Source of the DNA: Atherinomorus stipes
Lineage: Eukaryota > Chordata > Actinopteri > Atheriniformes > Atherinidae
Assembly: GCA_023101725.1 (NCBI GenBank)
Contig: JALJCO010003968.1
Span: forward strand, 1,922,001 to 1,986,000
Direction: 5' to 3'
Length of the DNA: 64,000 nucleotides
The position numbers were made by a program, and so were the translations under genes. The notes beneath the pieces were generated by a model. It saw only the letters and a list, made by a program, of their open reading frames with translations. It made no database searches and was not told the origin of the DNA. Shown here in pieces: positions 1-12,200 of this stretch (its first letter is position 1; the number at the start of each line of letters is the position of its first letter).

Positions 1-240
1 ATACACAGGGACTAAATAGGCTAATTGAACACAAGTTAAACTAATGAGGGTGGGGCAGGTAATCCTTGAGGAAGCAAAACACACAAAGGGAGGAAGTTAA
101 ACTAACAGACACACAAGGTGTGTCATTTTACAAAATAAGATGGTAAAACAAACCACAAACTAAAACCCAGGGTACCATAACAGATTTTCACGACTCTACT
201 TTGGGCAAAGGCATTTATAATTGAGACATTATCAAGATAT
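1..240. repeat. Possible dispersed-repeat fragment cut by window edge
   Basis: A-rich, purine-biased sequence with repeated phrases such as TTAAACTAA and ACACACAAGG. A similar style of sequence (GTAAACTAACACACAAAGGG) occurs near 49290-49312. The resemblance suggests a piece of an interspersed element whose other end is outside the window. No coding or terminal structure is visible, so the class cannot be given. Confidence 0.25.
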
Positions 241-319
241 CAATAGAAAATCTTAGAAAAAAGAAAGAGAGAGAAGGAAAACTTGTCTGCAATCAGTAAC
301 ATTTCAGTCTTGTCCACTC

Positions 320-1310
320 ATTTTATCCATTTTCTTGCTCCTTATCTGAGGTCGGGTTGCGAGGGCAGCTGCCTAAGCAGGGAAGCCCAGACTTCCATCT
401 CCTCAGCCTTGGGGGGAATCCCAAGGCATTCCCAGGCCAGCTGAGAGACGCAGTCCCTCCAGCGTGCCTTGGATCTTCCTCGGGGTCTCATCCCGGTGGG
501 ACATACCTGGAACACCTCACCAGGGAGGTGTCCAGGAGGCATCCTGACCAGATGCCTGGGCCACCTCATCTGACTCCTCTTGATGCGGAGGAGCAGCGGC
601 TCTACTTTGACCCCTCCAGGATGACCAAGCTTCTCACCCTATCTCTAAGGGAGAGCCCGGCCACCCTGCAGAGGAAACTTATTTTTGCCGGTTGTACCCA
701 CAATCTCTCAAAAAGTGAGAGTTGGAGATCACGGCCCGATGAAGCCAACGGAACCACATTATCTGGAAAAAGCAGAGACCTAATTCTGAGGCCACCAAAC
801 CAGCCCCCCCCCCCCCAACACCTTAGCTGTGCTTAGAAATCCTGTTCATGAGGTTCTGAACAAGATCAGGGACAAAGGGCAGCCTTGGTGGAGTCTAACC
901 CTCACTGGAAACGAATTCGACCTACTGCCGGATATGCAGACCAAGCTCTGACTAGCAGCTTCAGCAATGGAGGCGCAGAACACAGTCCATTTGGAGTCAA
1001 TGTCCCAGCCTCCCTTCAAACATGACTGAAGCTCTCCTGGAGGTGAGAGTTGAAGCTCTTTTGACAGAGAACTCTGCCAGGTGTTCCCAGCAGACCTTCA
1101 CAATCTGTTTGGGTCTGCCAGGTCTGACCAGCATCCTCCCTTACCATCTGAGTATCCAGGATAAGGGTCCACAAGTCCAACAACATGACTACAAAGTCAG
1201 TTAGTAAACTGCAGTCTAATGTGTTCTGTTGCCAGATGCACATGTGGACACTCTTATGCTTGAACATGGTGTTCATTATGGACAATCTGTGAAGAGCACA
1301 GATGTCCAAC
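320..1310 (-). mobile_element. Degenerate non-LTR retrotransposon (LINE), Rex/RTE-like
   Basis: Read on the minus strand, three blocks of one element occur in the expected order. First, at 1250-950, comes endonuclease-region sequence. Next, at 955-835, is a reverse-transcriptase remnant with the motif HQGCPLS (the family's RQGCPLSP turn). Last, at 569-342, is the C-terminal tail, with residues such as GRSKARWRDCVSQLAWECLG and WASLLRQLP, typical of teleost LINE ends. Most of the RT core, including its catalytic Asp pair, is missing between the first two blocks. The copy is dead: it has several frameshifts, a C-run at 805-815 and a large internal deletion. The clade name is from memory of such sequences, not a search. 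Confidence 0.72.
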
Positions 1311-2390
1311 AACAGAACATCAGTGTTTTGTAAGTTGAGATAAAATCACAGTACTTGAAAATGTCTATAAAAAATTTTCTAAACATAATCATCATCATCA
1401 ATACCAGCACAACATCCCAGTGTTATCACAAATATTTGTAACACAAATTCTGTTTTAGTGTGACTAATTTAATCAATAATTTATAAAGTTTTTAAATTAT
1501 TGTCACAGTTACTGCCCTTTATTATTTATTTTATAATTCAATTTTGTTATTTCTGTCTATTTGTTTTGTTTACTCTGACGTGTACTGGTGCTTGTCTTGG
1601 CCAGATCATCCTTGTGAAAGAGGTCTTCATCTCAGTGGGTTTTTATCTGGTTAAAAAAAAGGTTTAATAATAAATAAAAATTAAATCAATGGTAAAACTG
1701 CAGTATATTGAATGAATGAATGAATGAATGAATGAATGAATGAATGAATGAATGAATGAATGAATGAATGAATGAATGAAATGAAATGAAAAATGCTTTA
1801 ATTATTCCAGAAGTGAAATTCAATAATGGACATGAAAATAGAGAAACATTTCACACTCTTAAAAAAAAAAATCAATATATTTAACACCAAATGATGGCAG
1901 AACCATACATGAACAATCAATATTCACAATTTCATTAGTTCAAATCTTCCAGTAATGTATATACTGTAAGTAGTTCCGATATTATTGGGTGATACTGATA
2001 CTGTATATATCTGTATCTGAATAACTGCAAATTACTTTGGTAGAAAGATCAGTTGCAGTGATCAGTACTGGTGACACATTGATTATTAGCAAATGTGAAG
2101 GCACCAGGGTGGTAATTGATATATATTCGGCTTAATTTGTTCTGCAAAATGATGAAAACTCATAAAAATCTCCATAAGTCAACATTTTTGTGAGGGTTTA
2201 TCAACATCAAACAAAGCAGAATTTATGAGGATTGGTTTTTGTACCTGAGTTTTTGCAAAAACTGCTTTTAAAGTGTGTAATTTCTTCCTATTTTGTTAGC
2301 TGTTTTAAAAAAGAGGCCAACAAAAACACAATAGTCTGACAGGCATAAGTTAATTACTAGAGCTACAGTAACTGACAACTTGACATGTGT
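1311..2390. other. No gene seen; AT-rich spacer
   Basis: Apart from the tetranucleotide repeat at 1709-1780, this stretch is AT-rich spacer with short A and T runs. I see no ORF of note, splice structure or recognisable element. Confidence 0.6.
1709..1780. repeat. (TGAA)n microsatellite
   Basis: About 18 uninterrupted copies of TGAA, followed by a short ATGAA-type drift to about 1792. Likely polymorphic in length. Confidence 0.97.
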
Positions 2391-2906
2391 CAGGATGAAA
2401 AAGTGGTGGACAAAATAAGCGTTGCCAGGACCAAGAACTACAGCTGATGATTATCTGGAAGATCACATCTTCAAGAAATAGAACAAGGAAAATATGCAAG
2501 ACCTGACCAATGGAAAGATGCACTTAACCTCAGCTGATCCAGTTCACTGAGGCCTCATTAAAAATTGTCTCTCTGGAAAGGTGAGTGTCAAGAAGCCATT
2601 TAAGGGAAACAGGAAATGAAGACTGATCTATGCTTAATGACACAAAGACTGAACAGAAAGTCAGTGGTAACAGGTCTTATGGAGTGATGAATCCTTCCCA
2701 GAGCTACAGTAAGATCACAATATTGTTAAAGCAGTGGGATCATCTTGATGGAAAATGGAACAGTCAACATCCAAAGAGTGGTTTTGGAAAGTCCTTCAAG
2801 AAGCCTGGAAAACTATTCCTGAAGCATACCAAAAGACAGCACAAGGAAACTTATCTAAGAAGGTTTAAGGCTGTGCTGAAGAATATAGATTCTCTCTTTT
2901 TTGCCT
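2391..2906 (+). pseudogene. Tc1-like transposase relic
   Basis: The stretch keeps phrases characteristic of Tc1 transposases at the DNA level. GTCAGTGGTAACAGG...GGAGTGATGAATCC precedes the first catalytic Asp region in the family. Residues around 2780-2885 (GFGKSFKKPGKLFLKHT and LRRFKAVLKN) resemble the transposase C-terminus. The catalytic core between them is missing, so it cannot work. It ends where the inverted-repeat element at 2907 begins, and no matching half was recognised beyond 4000. Assignment rests on remembered family phrases. Confidence 0.5.
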
Positions 2907-4000
2907 TATGGATCACCGCGAACATCCGGGAATTTTCGCCAAATTCGTCACATCCGGTTAGGTAGGAGGTGAAAACATCGCTTCGTTGCATAGGGGAGCC
3001 ACTGAATTACCTGCTTCATTACTCGTCAATCTTCGTTTATTCTGCTTTGAAAATACCGAGAAGTCCCGCTGTGTACGGCTGCCATAAACATATCTATCAC
3101 ACGGACAAGAGAATATGTTTTTCCAGCTCCCAAAACAACAGAAAAAGTCCCGAACAACATGCTAAGTGGCTAGCTGCTATCAAGCCCATAAATGCTGACA
3201 GTTTACGCTGGAAACCATGGACATCTAACAATATGTTCGGATCACTTTGTGACTGATAAAAAAAGCATATAATGTGGTCTTACTTTTTAAACCCTGTAGT
3301 TGTTTTTGTACAGATGATAGAAAACAGCATTAAATCAGTGGATGTACAGAATCACAGCGCCGCCCGCTGTTCCGTCTCCTCAGGACTGTTAACGATTACG
3401 TTCATCCAGATTACTGCCATCAATGTTCCCACATAAGAATAAAAGCATAAAAAGCGGCAGAAAGGCATTTGCAGCATTATAAACATGCACAGTCATAACC
3501 AGTTACATACAGATGAGACTGCCGGTAATTTATAGCTTTATCAATGAGAGTAAACTCCTGAGAAGTACATCAAAGAAATACCACCATTTCTTAAAAATCC
3601 GGGGAAAATTTATATTCTATAAAAAATAAATGGCTTGAACACGGGGCTTACCTGATGAAACCAAATACATCATGAGATCGGGAAACTGATGTTATGTACA
3701 GGTAGGTTCGTCTAACCAGGTTCTAGCAGCAGAAGATGGGCATCACTTAGTCCAACAGATACTAGTTTAGCTTCGTATCTTCTTCTAGCGTCGGCAGTGA
3801 GACTTTCAGTATAACTGGACGTCATTTCTATAATATTTCAAAGACAGACCGGCGGAGAAAAAAATTAAAAAGAGTGCAAAAGCAGTTTTTGAGGCTCATA
3901 GTCCATCAGACGCCGTTCAAATACGAAGCATATTTTCACCGCTACCAGCTTCGCGGTCACATGAGTTCCGGGTTGTGACGTAGGCTCGCGCTGATCCATA
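2907..4000. mobile_element. Non-autonomous DNA transposon, about 1.1 kb, with about 90-bp imperfect terminal inverted repeats
   Basis: The left end TGGATCACCGCGAAC (from 2909) and the reverse complement of the right end TGGATCAGCGCGAGC (from 3998 backwards) agree at 13 of 15 positions. A second block 70-85 bases in also matches inverted: GGTGAAAACATCGCTTCGT on the left against GGTGAAAATATGCTTCGT on the right. TA flanks both ends (2907-2908 and 3999-4000), as expected for a TA target duplication of the Tc1/mariner type. No transposase was recognised inside, and the two internal ORFs (2969-3256 and the end of 2630-2965) have no known motif. It is markedly richer in CpG than its surroundings. 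Confidence 0.68.
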
Positions 4001-5706
4001 CCCTGTATTTCCTTTTTTTCACATTTTCTTATTAAAAGGCCTTCATTGTATAGCAGCAGCTACTTTTTCTTGACAATATATAATTCACTAAAGACCTAAA
4101 GATTTTTCAAATACAGGTGACTAATTCCTACCCAGTGAAATTTATTTGGAAGATTAGGAAGTCAATGCTAACATAAAGTCACAGCAACATCATTAAATGA
4201 GTATACTGTTAAAAGTTTCTGTCAGTTTTTCACACCTGGGTCCAGTGTCTCAACAAAGAGTTATGTAACCTGAACAGAACAAAATGGTACCATATGAAGA
4301 GGTGAGTTTTCAGGGTTTTCAGGGTGGACGTTAGCAGAAAACAGGACGCCTGGGACAGATTGATTGGGTGTCAGGAGAGAAAGAGGAAGGAGCTTTATGA
4401 GCTTTGAGCTCCAATCTCTGTTTTCAGCATTAGTCACTAGTCCCTCTTATCTGTTTCCCACAAACTCCTCATCTTTCTCCTGATATATGGCTCACTTTAA
4501 AACCTCACTAGTAAAATATCTTGAAATTTCTGTTTCAACATCTCATGGATGGTTTGCAGATTTAGAAAAATTAACTAATGTTTCACAAATTACATCGACC
4601 AGTCTGGAGTGGAAAAATCTGAGTTTTCTTATCTGTTCTGTAATATTCTTTGCTGGGGGAAAAACAGCAAACATAATCATTAATCTGAGCCCATGTGGAG
4701 AAATCCAGCTCTGAAAAGACTTAGAAAGCCTCCCCGCAGAAGAAAGTGGGTTTAATTTAAAGTCATTTCCTTCTTTTCTTTCATTTTCCTCACTTCATTT
4801 TATCCTCCCCTGTTGCATACCGTGGATGCTATGGTGGGGTTTCCAGCTGCCAAAAACAACCTCAAAGTGTTTTTAAATCTGTGTCATGTGTCCTGTCGCT
4901 GCTTTGCTCTTCTGGTGGCCTAACCACTTAAAAAAAGAAAAAAGAAACCTGGCCAGGGTGACAGAAAGGCTGGCTGCACTAGATGTTTAACAACAGTGTG
5001 CGCCCTTTTTGTTTAGACAGATTGACACATAAACAAAGTTGATCTTGGTTTGGATCTTTACATGTCTGTAATTTAGCCGTACCTAAATATTTACTAAACC
5101 CTTCCTCCAATTCAGAACATTTCATATTCAGGATATGAAGCAAACCTGTCTGCCATGCATCGGGTTCTGGAGGGAAGCCAGTCATTGAGATGACTGTTAT
5201 GGCAGGTGATCCTGTGAGGATGTGAAGCATCTGAACGGTGTGTACAAATTTAAATTCAAAGAAACTCTGATTGTCTTCATGGGGCAATTTAAAGGCACGC
5301 AGGGCAGTCAGCTAAGTACAGTGAAACTAACCACCACCACTACCTCCAGATGCTGTGTGTCTCAGCCCTCTGTGTATCTAATTTAAGAAAGGAATGCAAA
5401 CAACTTTAAACCTGCAATAGTTAATTTTCTGGCAGCTCAAATAACTTAAAACACAGATCTGAGTCATTATCAACTTTTCACATTGTTCAGGGAACATTTG
5501 GATTTCTGCTTACATATACTGGAGATGTGACAGGCATTTGTCTGTTCAGCTGATAAAGGCTTCAGTATGTATAAACAACAGTTTAAGCTTTTCTGTCCTT
5601 ATTTAAAGCAATGTGGGGGGGTTAAAATGAGCTTATCAGACTTTATTTGTTTACAAATGAAAAAAAAGCAAGCTACAACTGGAAATAAAGTTTATAAGTG
5701 TAGTAA
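4001..5706. other. No gene seen
   Basis: Single-copy-looking intergenic sequence. A few ORFs of 75-100 codons occur, but none shows a domain, splice context or composition bias. Confidence 0.55.
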
Positions 5707-6432
5707 GACCATAGACAGTTAATAGAGAGGGACGAGCCTTCCGCTACGTCACCCGTTGGTTTCTGAGGAGCTAAAAGTGAAGCCAGTTGGGTGTGTCCCA
5801 CAGTCGCCATTTTGCCATGTCACATGTGAGGTCACTCCCGGAAAATACTAAAATGGGCAAAGGCAGGGCCGCTCCGAGCTGCAGGGCAAATGATTGACAA
5901 CTGATGTACTCTGGGCTAAACGCTAACCAAGCTAACTCAATACGAACAGGAGCTAAGGACGATTAACCCCCTAAGCGGCGGGGTAAAGGTAAGACACGCT
6001 TAGACTTGCTATTTTCTGACTAAAAACTACCGCTGTGCTACTCTGCTACAAACTGAGACCTCACTGAGAGCAAACAAGGAGCTAACTAGAGGCCACCGGT
6101 CGGCAGGCCGGGCTTCCGGTCTGCCGCATGTCAATCACAAGGACACGCCCTTCATTGTGTGTAAATTTAAGATTAAATAACATCTAAATGGATAAGTTAT
6201 AAAAAAAATTAACCCCCCCACACAGTTGACATGAAGCTAAACTTGACCTAATAAACCTAAAAACGACTTTTTAAAAACCAGGCTGCAAACATGTTTATTT
6301 CATCTGTGAAGTTGCCGTTTTTAACATGGGAGTCCATGAGGATTTGCTCTGTTTTGCAGCCAGCCCCTAGTGGATCAAGAAAGAATTACAAAAAATGACT
6401 CATAGTTGGCCACCGGAGGTTGCCACTTGAGT
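5707..6432 (+). repeat. Dispersed repeat, copy 1 (longer)
   Basis: Shares an extended, colinear match with 23095-23637. Common landmarks are GTGAAGCCAGT..GGGTGTGTCCCAC, AAATGGGCAAAG, TACTCTGGGCTAAA.GCTAACC, GAGCAAACAAGGAGCTAACTA, CTTCCGGTCTGCCG.TGTCAATCA and ATTAAATAACATCTAAA. This copy continues about 130 bases further (ATGGGAGTCCATGAGGATTTGC, CAGCCCCTAGTGGATCAAG), a tail common in teleost repeats of this sort. No ORF and no clear terminal inverted repeat were found; the class is uncertain. Confidence 0.78.
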
Positions 6433-7654
6433 AAGACTGAACCAAATAGCCTATGCCAAAAACAAATAAACTAAAATATGCTCAGTAGAGTTGAGGTCAT
6501 CTACAGAATCCAGGGATAGTTTTCTACTGGTTCAATGCTAAAACTTTCACATAAAGTATAGTTATCTGAGCTGTAATGGCTGTAAACTATTGATTTATGT
6601 AGTTTTCTATGTTCCTGCAGTGAATCTACAGGTAAATAAATGCAATGACTAATTCATACGTAGCCTGTTCACCATAGAAGAGCTTCCTGGATGAACTCCA
6701 GGTTTGTGACACAGCCTGTTTTTCTACGTTCATGGATGTTTCTGTTGCTGAAAACACTACCTTGTAAATCTTGCTTGGAAGTAGCTGTATCCCAGTCTTT
6801 TTATTGGCATGACGCCTTTTAGATTACCAAAGGTGTTTTGTCCAACAGAGGATGTCGGAGAGGGACTAACACTCAGCCCTGACAGAAAAATTGTGGGTAA
6901 ATGAGAGGGAGTGATCAGAGACACAAAACAAACATTTCTCTTCCTTCTGTTGTGAAATCCTGAAAGTGACACATCACTCTATTTGAACTGTCACAGAGCA
7001 GTTAAACGTTCATATCAAGACAAACCTTAACTAAATATAGGAAAATATTGGAAAATTGATGAAGAAGAAATGAACACAAACATGCTAACTTGCTTTCTGG
7101 CAGACTAGCTCTTCTTTAACATCTCACGAGTCCTGCCCTCTTAAACCACAGACTGGTGTAAGGTTTCTGCCTCCCATATGTCCGCCTGCATGTCTTCCCC
7201 ACCCCTATTCTTTCTTCTTCACTAGTGGTTGTGTTTAATAAAAAAAATCAACAAGCACAGAAGTCTTTCTGTCTCACACACCAGAGGAACTTGGTTTGAC
7301 ACAAGCAAACGTCATAACTCTGTTAGAATAACCCAGTTAAACTAATACTTGATCATGAGAAAGTCTGACTTTCTCTGATGGTTATTGAATTGGTAACTAA
7401 GAGTAATGACTATTACGAACATTTGACATCCTCACTCTCTCACTTATCCCTTTAGTCCTTTTTTTGTGTGTTTGCCAACGACATGATTTATCTGTGAATA
7501 TTCTGATTAAATGATTTGTTTATAATTCTTACTCACACAGTGATGACCATGTTTGTATTTCTTGTGACCTCAGATCCTTTTTGGTCTTTTCACGGTGACG
7601 CTTTGCTCCTTTAGTTAGATAAAGTCACCACCTCTCTTCATTAACCATTTAAAC
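6433..7654. other. No gene seen
   Basis: AT-rich intergenic sequence with no recognisable element, splice structure or coding signature. Confidence 0.55.
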
Positions 7655-7740
7655 TTCAAAGGAATAGTTGGACATTAGGGAAATACCCTTATTTGTTCTC
7701 AAAAGGACAGCTGAGAAGACTGATACCACTCTTAGACAGA
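7655..7740 (+). repeat. Fragment of a common teleost dispersed repeat
   Basis: The run GGAATAGTTGGACATTAGGG, then AAATACCCTTATTTG and AGAAGACTGATACCACTCT, matches my recollection of a repeat found very widely in teleost genomes (GTTGGACATTTTGGGAAATA type). Only a short, diverged piece is present. Three overlapping short ORFs here are incidental. Confidence 0.5.
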
Positions 7741-8604
7741 CTGTGTGCGACTGGGGAAACTTCAAGACTATTGTTACTCTTCCAAGAAGTGTTCAACCCA
7801 CAAAGGAGCGTGATAGTCTACGAGGAGACAAAAGAGCTCAGGTTGACTTCTGAGAAAATTCTTGTCTATTTGTAATTCATGGAAGATCAGCCAGAGAGCT
7901 TTAAAGAGAGTTTTTGTGGAAAATGAGACAGATGTGTTTGTAGAAAGAGAAGAATGTTGCACTTCCAAACTTTGTTGCATTTGGGAACATATTGTATCAT
8001 CGCTTTGGCCTGCTTTAACACATGCAGGCAAGGGCAGCATGGTGCCAATGATGGAACAGAAAGTCTAAATTATACCACTGAAGCGGAAAAGGAAAGTGTC
8101 TGGACATCCATCTGTGCACCATAGAATAGTTAAACCCACACAAACATTGGCAGATTTCCTCACTTGGCATCCCAAAACGAAGGTCAATTCTGCATCTGTC
8201 TTACACCCTGCCTCCTCTCTGCATGAGCTCTCTCCAGCCAATAAAAATCTAGTCTGATGTTGGTTCTTGTCTTATCTTTTTCTGTAGCTTTCAAGACTCT
8301 ATTTCCCTTATATCCTCAAATCACATCCTCTTTGATTTCTTTACTGATTCAGCCTCAGTGGGTGTTATAAACAGTCCATGTGTTGATATCCAGTTGCTGG
8401 TGTGTGATGCAGTGCCATAGAACAAATTGCAACTAAAACATGATGCCTTGGGCTGAAACAAACAAACAAACAAAAAGCTGTGAAGTACAGTTTCTCAGCC
8501 TCTGAAAGCTGCAGGACAACAGCAGCTCCAGATATGTGCATAATGAATGACAGTGTGTCATTAAAATGAGTCAGAAGCACCGTTTTAAGGTTGCATATAT
8601 ATAG
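7741..8604. other. No gene seen
   Basis: Intergenic. It includes small overlapping ORFs on both strands (7774-8068, 8365-8580) without domain signal, and an (AAAC)n run at 8459-8474. Confidence 0.5.
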
Positions 8605-8826
8605 CAGAGGTGCCTAAGTTTGTTCCTCGAGAGCTACTATACTGCAATTTTTGGAACATGCCTTCCTTAACACACCTGAATCAAATGGCTAATTCCCTTA
8701 TGCACATGTCATTCAGCTCTGCAGAGGCCTGATAGTGAGCCATTCGTTTGATTCAGGTGTGTTGGAGAAGGGATGGAACAAAAATGTGCAGGATCGTAGC
8801 TCTCGAGGACTGGACCTGGGCACAAA
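8605..8826 (+). mobile_element. hAT-type MITE, copy A
   Basis: Ends are inverted: CAGAGGTGCCTAAG.. TTCCTCGAGAGCTACTAT at the left, and AGCTCTCGAGGACTGGACCT.. GGGCAC at the right. The interior carries ACACCTGAATCAAATGG and its inverted counterpart TTTGATTCAGGTGTGTTGGA. A better-preserved copy lies at 61659-61882. There is no coding capacity; it would have been moved by an hAT transposase elsewhere. Confidence 0.78.
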
Positions 8827-8837
8827 TGTTATACAGC

Positions 8838-8968
8838 GTGGCAAGGTATGCAACCTTGATTTGATCCCCAGACTCTGGGTGAGAGTCATCTGACTAACCA
8901 ATGAGCCAAAGGGATATCCCTTTTCCAGGGCACATGATCAATTGGAGGCATAGTGACCGGACCCCACA
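8838..8968 (-). repeat. tRNA-Glu-like unit, copy 1 of a tandem pair
   Basis: On the minus strand a leader (GTGACAATGTGGGGTCC, CACTATGCCTCCAATTGATC) precedes a tRNA-like body. The body has an A-box-like TGGCTCATTGGTTAG, an anticodon-arm-like GACTCTCACCCAGAGTC and a B-box-like GGGGATCAAAT. CTCTCACC is the anticodon loop of tRNA-Glu(CTC). The acceptor stem does not pair well, so this is a degenerate tRNA-derived repeat rather than a working tRNA gene. Confidence 0.6.
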
Positions 8969-9074
8969 TTGTCACATCTCTTCCCCTCTTACCACAAGCA
9001 CATCCTCGTGCTCACCCATTTCAAATCCATGGACTTATTACCAGTACCACATGGATCCTGCAGACAACACCAGA

Positions 9075-9240
9075 ATGTGGTAAAGTATGCAATGGGGGCC
9101 TGGGCAGGATTTGATCCCCAGACTCCCAGGTGAGAGTCATGCGTGCTTACCAGTAAGCCAAAGGGACACCCCTGCAGCCAAGTAGCCAGGGTGCATGATC
9201 AATTGGAGGCATAGTGACAGGACCCCACACTGTCACAACA
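9075..9240 (-). repeat. tRNA-Glu-like unit, copy 2 of a tandem pair
   Basis: Same order as the unit at 8838-8968: leader (GTGACAGTGTGGGGTCCTG, TCACTATGCCTCCAATTGAT) then TGGCTTACTGGTAAGCA. A D stem GCTT/AAGC is possible. GACTCTCACCTGGGAGTC follows, with a GACTC/GAGTC stem, then CTGGGGATCAAATCC (B-box-like) and GCCCAGGCC. This copy is better preserved. The leader and tRNA-like part were duplicated together, about 260 bases apart. Confidence 0.62.
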
Positions 9241-12200
9241 GAAATATGAAAAACAATGTTTGGGCATGGCTAAGTCAAAGTCCTGATGTCATTTAGAGAT
9301 GTAAATTGAGGACTTGAGTGAAGTGAGTTAAAATCATTTTAATCACAAGTTACCAGAAACTTTTAAGATGCAATATTTCAGGATGCAGGGTTTTATTTTG
9401 ACTCTTTAAGTCTTTTCTTTTTTTGGGGGAGAATTTGATGATGTTTTAGTTTAAACCTTTTAAAGGGCTCACAAACTACAAAACAACCATCACAGTCTCA
9501 CTGCAAAAACAGACAGCCAAGACTTTATTTACAGCCAGGAAGGATTAGGGGAGTGTGCTATCATCTACCTGGTTTTTGAGTGTCCATACCCCCTGCAGAA
9601 AATTGTATTTTCTAAAATAGATTATACCATCTGTTAATGGGGAGCTTTGAAGAGTTAGATGAACCCAGTTTGGGGAACTGTTGATATAGCTTCTTTATGA
9701 AGTTATGCTAACTTGCAAAAGTCAGACATGAGAGAGAGATCCTCTGATCTAGCAGAAATGCATTTTTAGTGTGGAAAACAATATATTTTACACAAACAAG
9801 CTCATAAATAAAAGAGCAAATCTATAATCATACAGATGAGTATGCAGCACAAAATAGGGTGATGTTTACCACATTTCCAAAGGGTTATCTATGATGCAGG
9901 AAGTGCGTGTGTAATGAAGGAAGCCTTACTGAAGTATAAACACACCACACCTTATACTGTCCTGTCCTGTCAGATCCTGTCTCACTCTGCCTGGCTGCTG
10001 CTGCCTCTGGGTCAACAGGAGCAGCAGCTGCATGCGCCTGACTTTTTGTGCAACTGCAAGGCATCGCTTTTATTCTGCCAAAAGCATCCAATCTATTGCA
10101 ACACTAAAAGGGAACGCTATATCTATGTGCAAACTGAAAGACAGAGTACATGAAGAAAATGAGCATGAAACTAGGTGTGTTCAGCATGCATGCAATTATT
10201 TCAGTTTAATGGGAACAGCTTGAGCTCATAGCAGAAAGATGCACCAACTGACACTCCCTGAGTGTAATCTTGCCTCTGTACAGAGTGCATCGTACTTACA
10301 GGACATTTCCTTGATGAAAGTGAGAAAGATGATGTGTTTATTTTATTAGGATCGTGTGGCACAGCCAGAACAAAAGGCCCCTTTTGCCGCACAATACTCC
10401 TTCTAGGTTATTTCTGGTGCTCTGGTGGTGAAGAAGGATGAAAGACTGGCCACAAAGGAAAGAATGTGGTTCCTGTTGTGGTCTTAGAGGGTCATAGGCG
10501 AGTAGATGTAGGGGTGGGGTGTCTGCCTTTTCACATTTGGTGGCCCCTGGGGTGCATGAGTCAAGGTCTGCCATGGGAGGAGGGGTGACGGGAAAAGAAA
10601 ATGGGTGTTTATAGTTCAGAGTTGGAGGGGTCAAAGGTATGAATTACGCTATGAGAGCAAGATGATACAATAGATGCCACCTCTGTTTAACCCCTGCCAA
10701 AGATTGAGTGTTTTCAGGAATGAGGACGGTCAAGCTTAGCACTGATATAATCTTTGATACTGAAGAAAAGCGTTGAGGGAAATGGATGTTGCTAAATTCT
10801 CTTTGTTTCAGTCACTGACGGTGAACTCATTCCCAGCATTTCCCTTTAGGGTTATCTCAATTCCTCTCAGTGCAAATACTGACAGAAGAGAAACATGACA
10901 TGCGAACCCCTAAAATGAGCCCTTGAATTTATGTGCAAAAGACAAGTATCTCTGCATGTGAATGAAAATGATTCTGCCTGAATACTTACTGCAAGATTAT
11001 TATTGCTTTCATAGCACAAACAACATTTCTAGGATCTTGTTAAGAATCACAGTATGTGTAATCGTGAGACTGTCTTTCTTTCAGGTTGTGTACACATGCT
11101 CCATTTTTGGCAGACTACTATAACTGCCATTGAGAAATGCTGCCACAGAATCTAGTTCAGCCACTGTCTGTTCGTTTGTGTTTACTATAGCCACAGGGCT
11201 GTCATTAAAACCAACACGACACCCTCATAATGCTCAACTGATGACAGAATGCCTATGCAGCCAACTTTTGCTTTTTATTGCCATAAAGATTCTGATGTGA
11301 AAACGGCACGAGAAGCTGCCAACAGAAACAAAAAAACAATTGAGACATAATTCATGTTATAGACAGGAACAGAGAGCATCCAGTTCAGTTGGCACAAATT
11401 TACTGGTTCCCTCATTGAAGTGACACATACCTCCCTGTTTTATGTTAGTGGTGTACTACTTTGGGGCTTAACTAGTAAATGTAAAACCATCCACAAAAAG
11501 GCTGGTCGTGACAAAAACAATAATAAAATACTCATACTTTCCCCCTTTTTTTTTGAGGTTGCGTGTGTGCAGACTAATTAGCAGAGTGGTCTGGGACCCT
11601 GTGGCCGTTTGCTTGGGGAAACTGGCACAATGATACAGGAAACTGGCTCTTATCTGGAAGGAATGGGGAGGAGGACAACAAATAAGTCAAGAAGTACACA
11701 GAATTTCTCATAAAATGTTAGATTAAGAGAGTCTTTCATGAAATATAAATGAGAGGGAATTATATGTTAAGTGTGAGTGTGGAACAATAAGAAGTTGTTT
11801 AGCATTTACACGGATGTTGTGTAATAATTTCATTGTTTTCTAGTGATGACATAATTGACATGAATGGAACCTTATTCATGTGTATCATCTAAACTACAAC
11901 TAACTTGAATGCATGTTTCTGACAGCTGAAAACAGCAAAGTTATGTTATTCAGACTAAAACAAGATTTTTAAAATGCTCGTAAGATGAAAAATGCAGTTA
12001 GACCAACATTTTATGAAATCAAAGCTCTTGATATCAGATAAAGGCGCTCAGATGCTGCAGCTAAAGAGTCTCTCTTGTATGTAATAAATACCAAAGAAGA
12101 CTCAAATGGGCCTAGGCAGTCTGTACAAGTATAACTGCATAAACACAAATTCAGAAATACAGCTGCTTGCATTCCCATACTCACCCTTTTTCTTTTGCCA

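Noticed and set aside
1709..1780. CRISPR-like or satellite array
   Set aside because: Uninterrupted 4-base repeat without spacers; an ordinary microsatellite. The same holds for 15301-15395.
7668..8068. Cluster of overlapping 60-88 codon ORFs
   Set aside because: Three frames on two strands overlap a dispersed-repeat fragment; none has coding character.
9085..9170. Functional tRNA-Glu gene on the minus strand
   Set aside because: D and anticodon stems can be drawn, but the acceptor stem and B-box are degenerate; better read as a tRNA-derived repeat.
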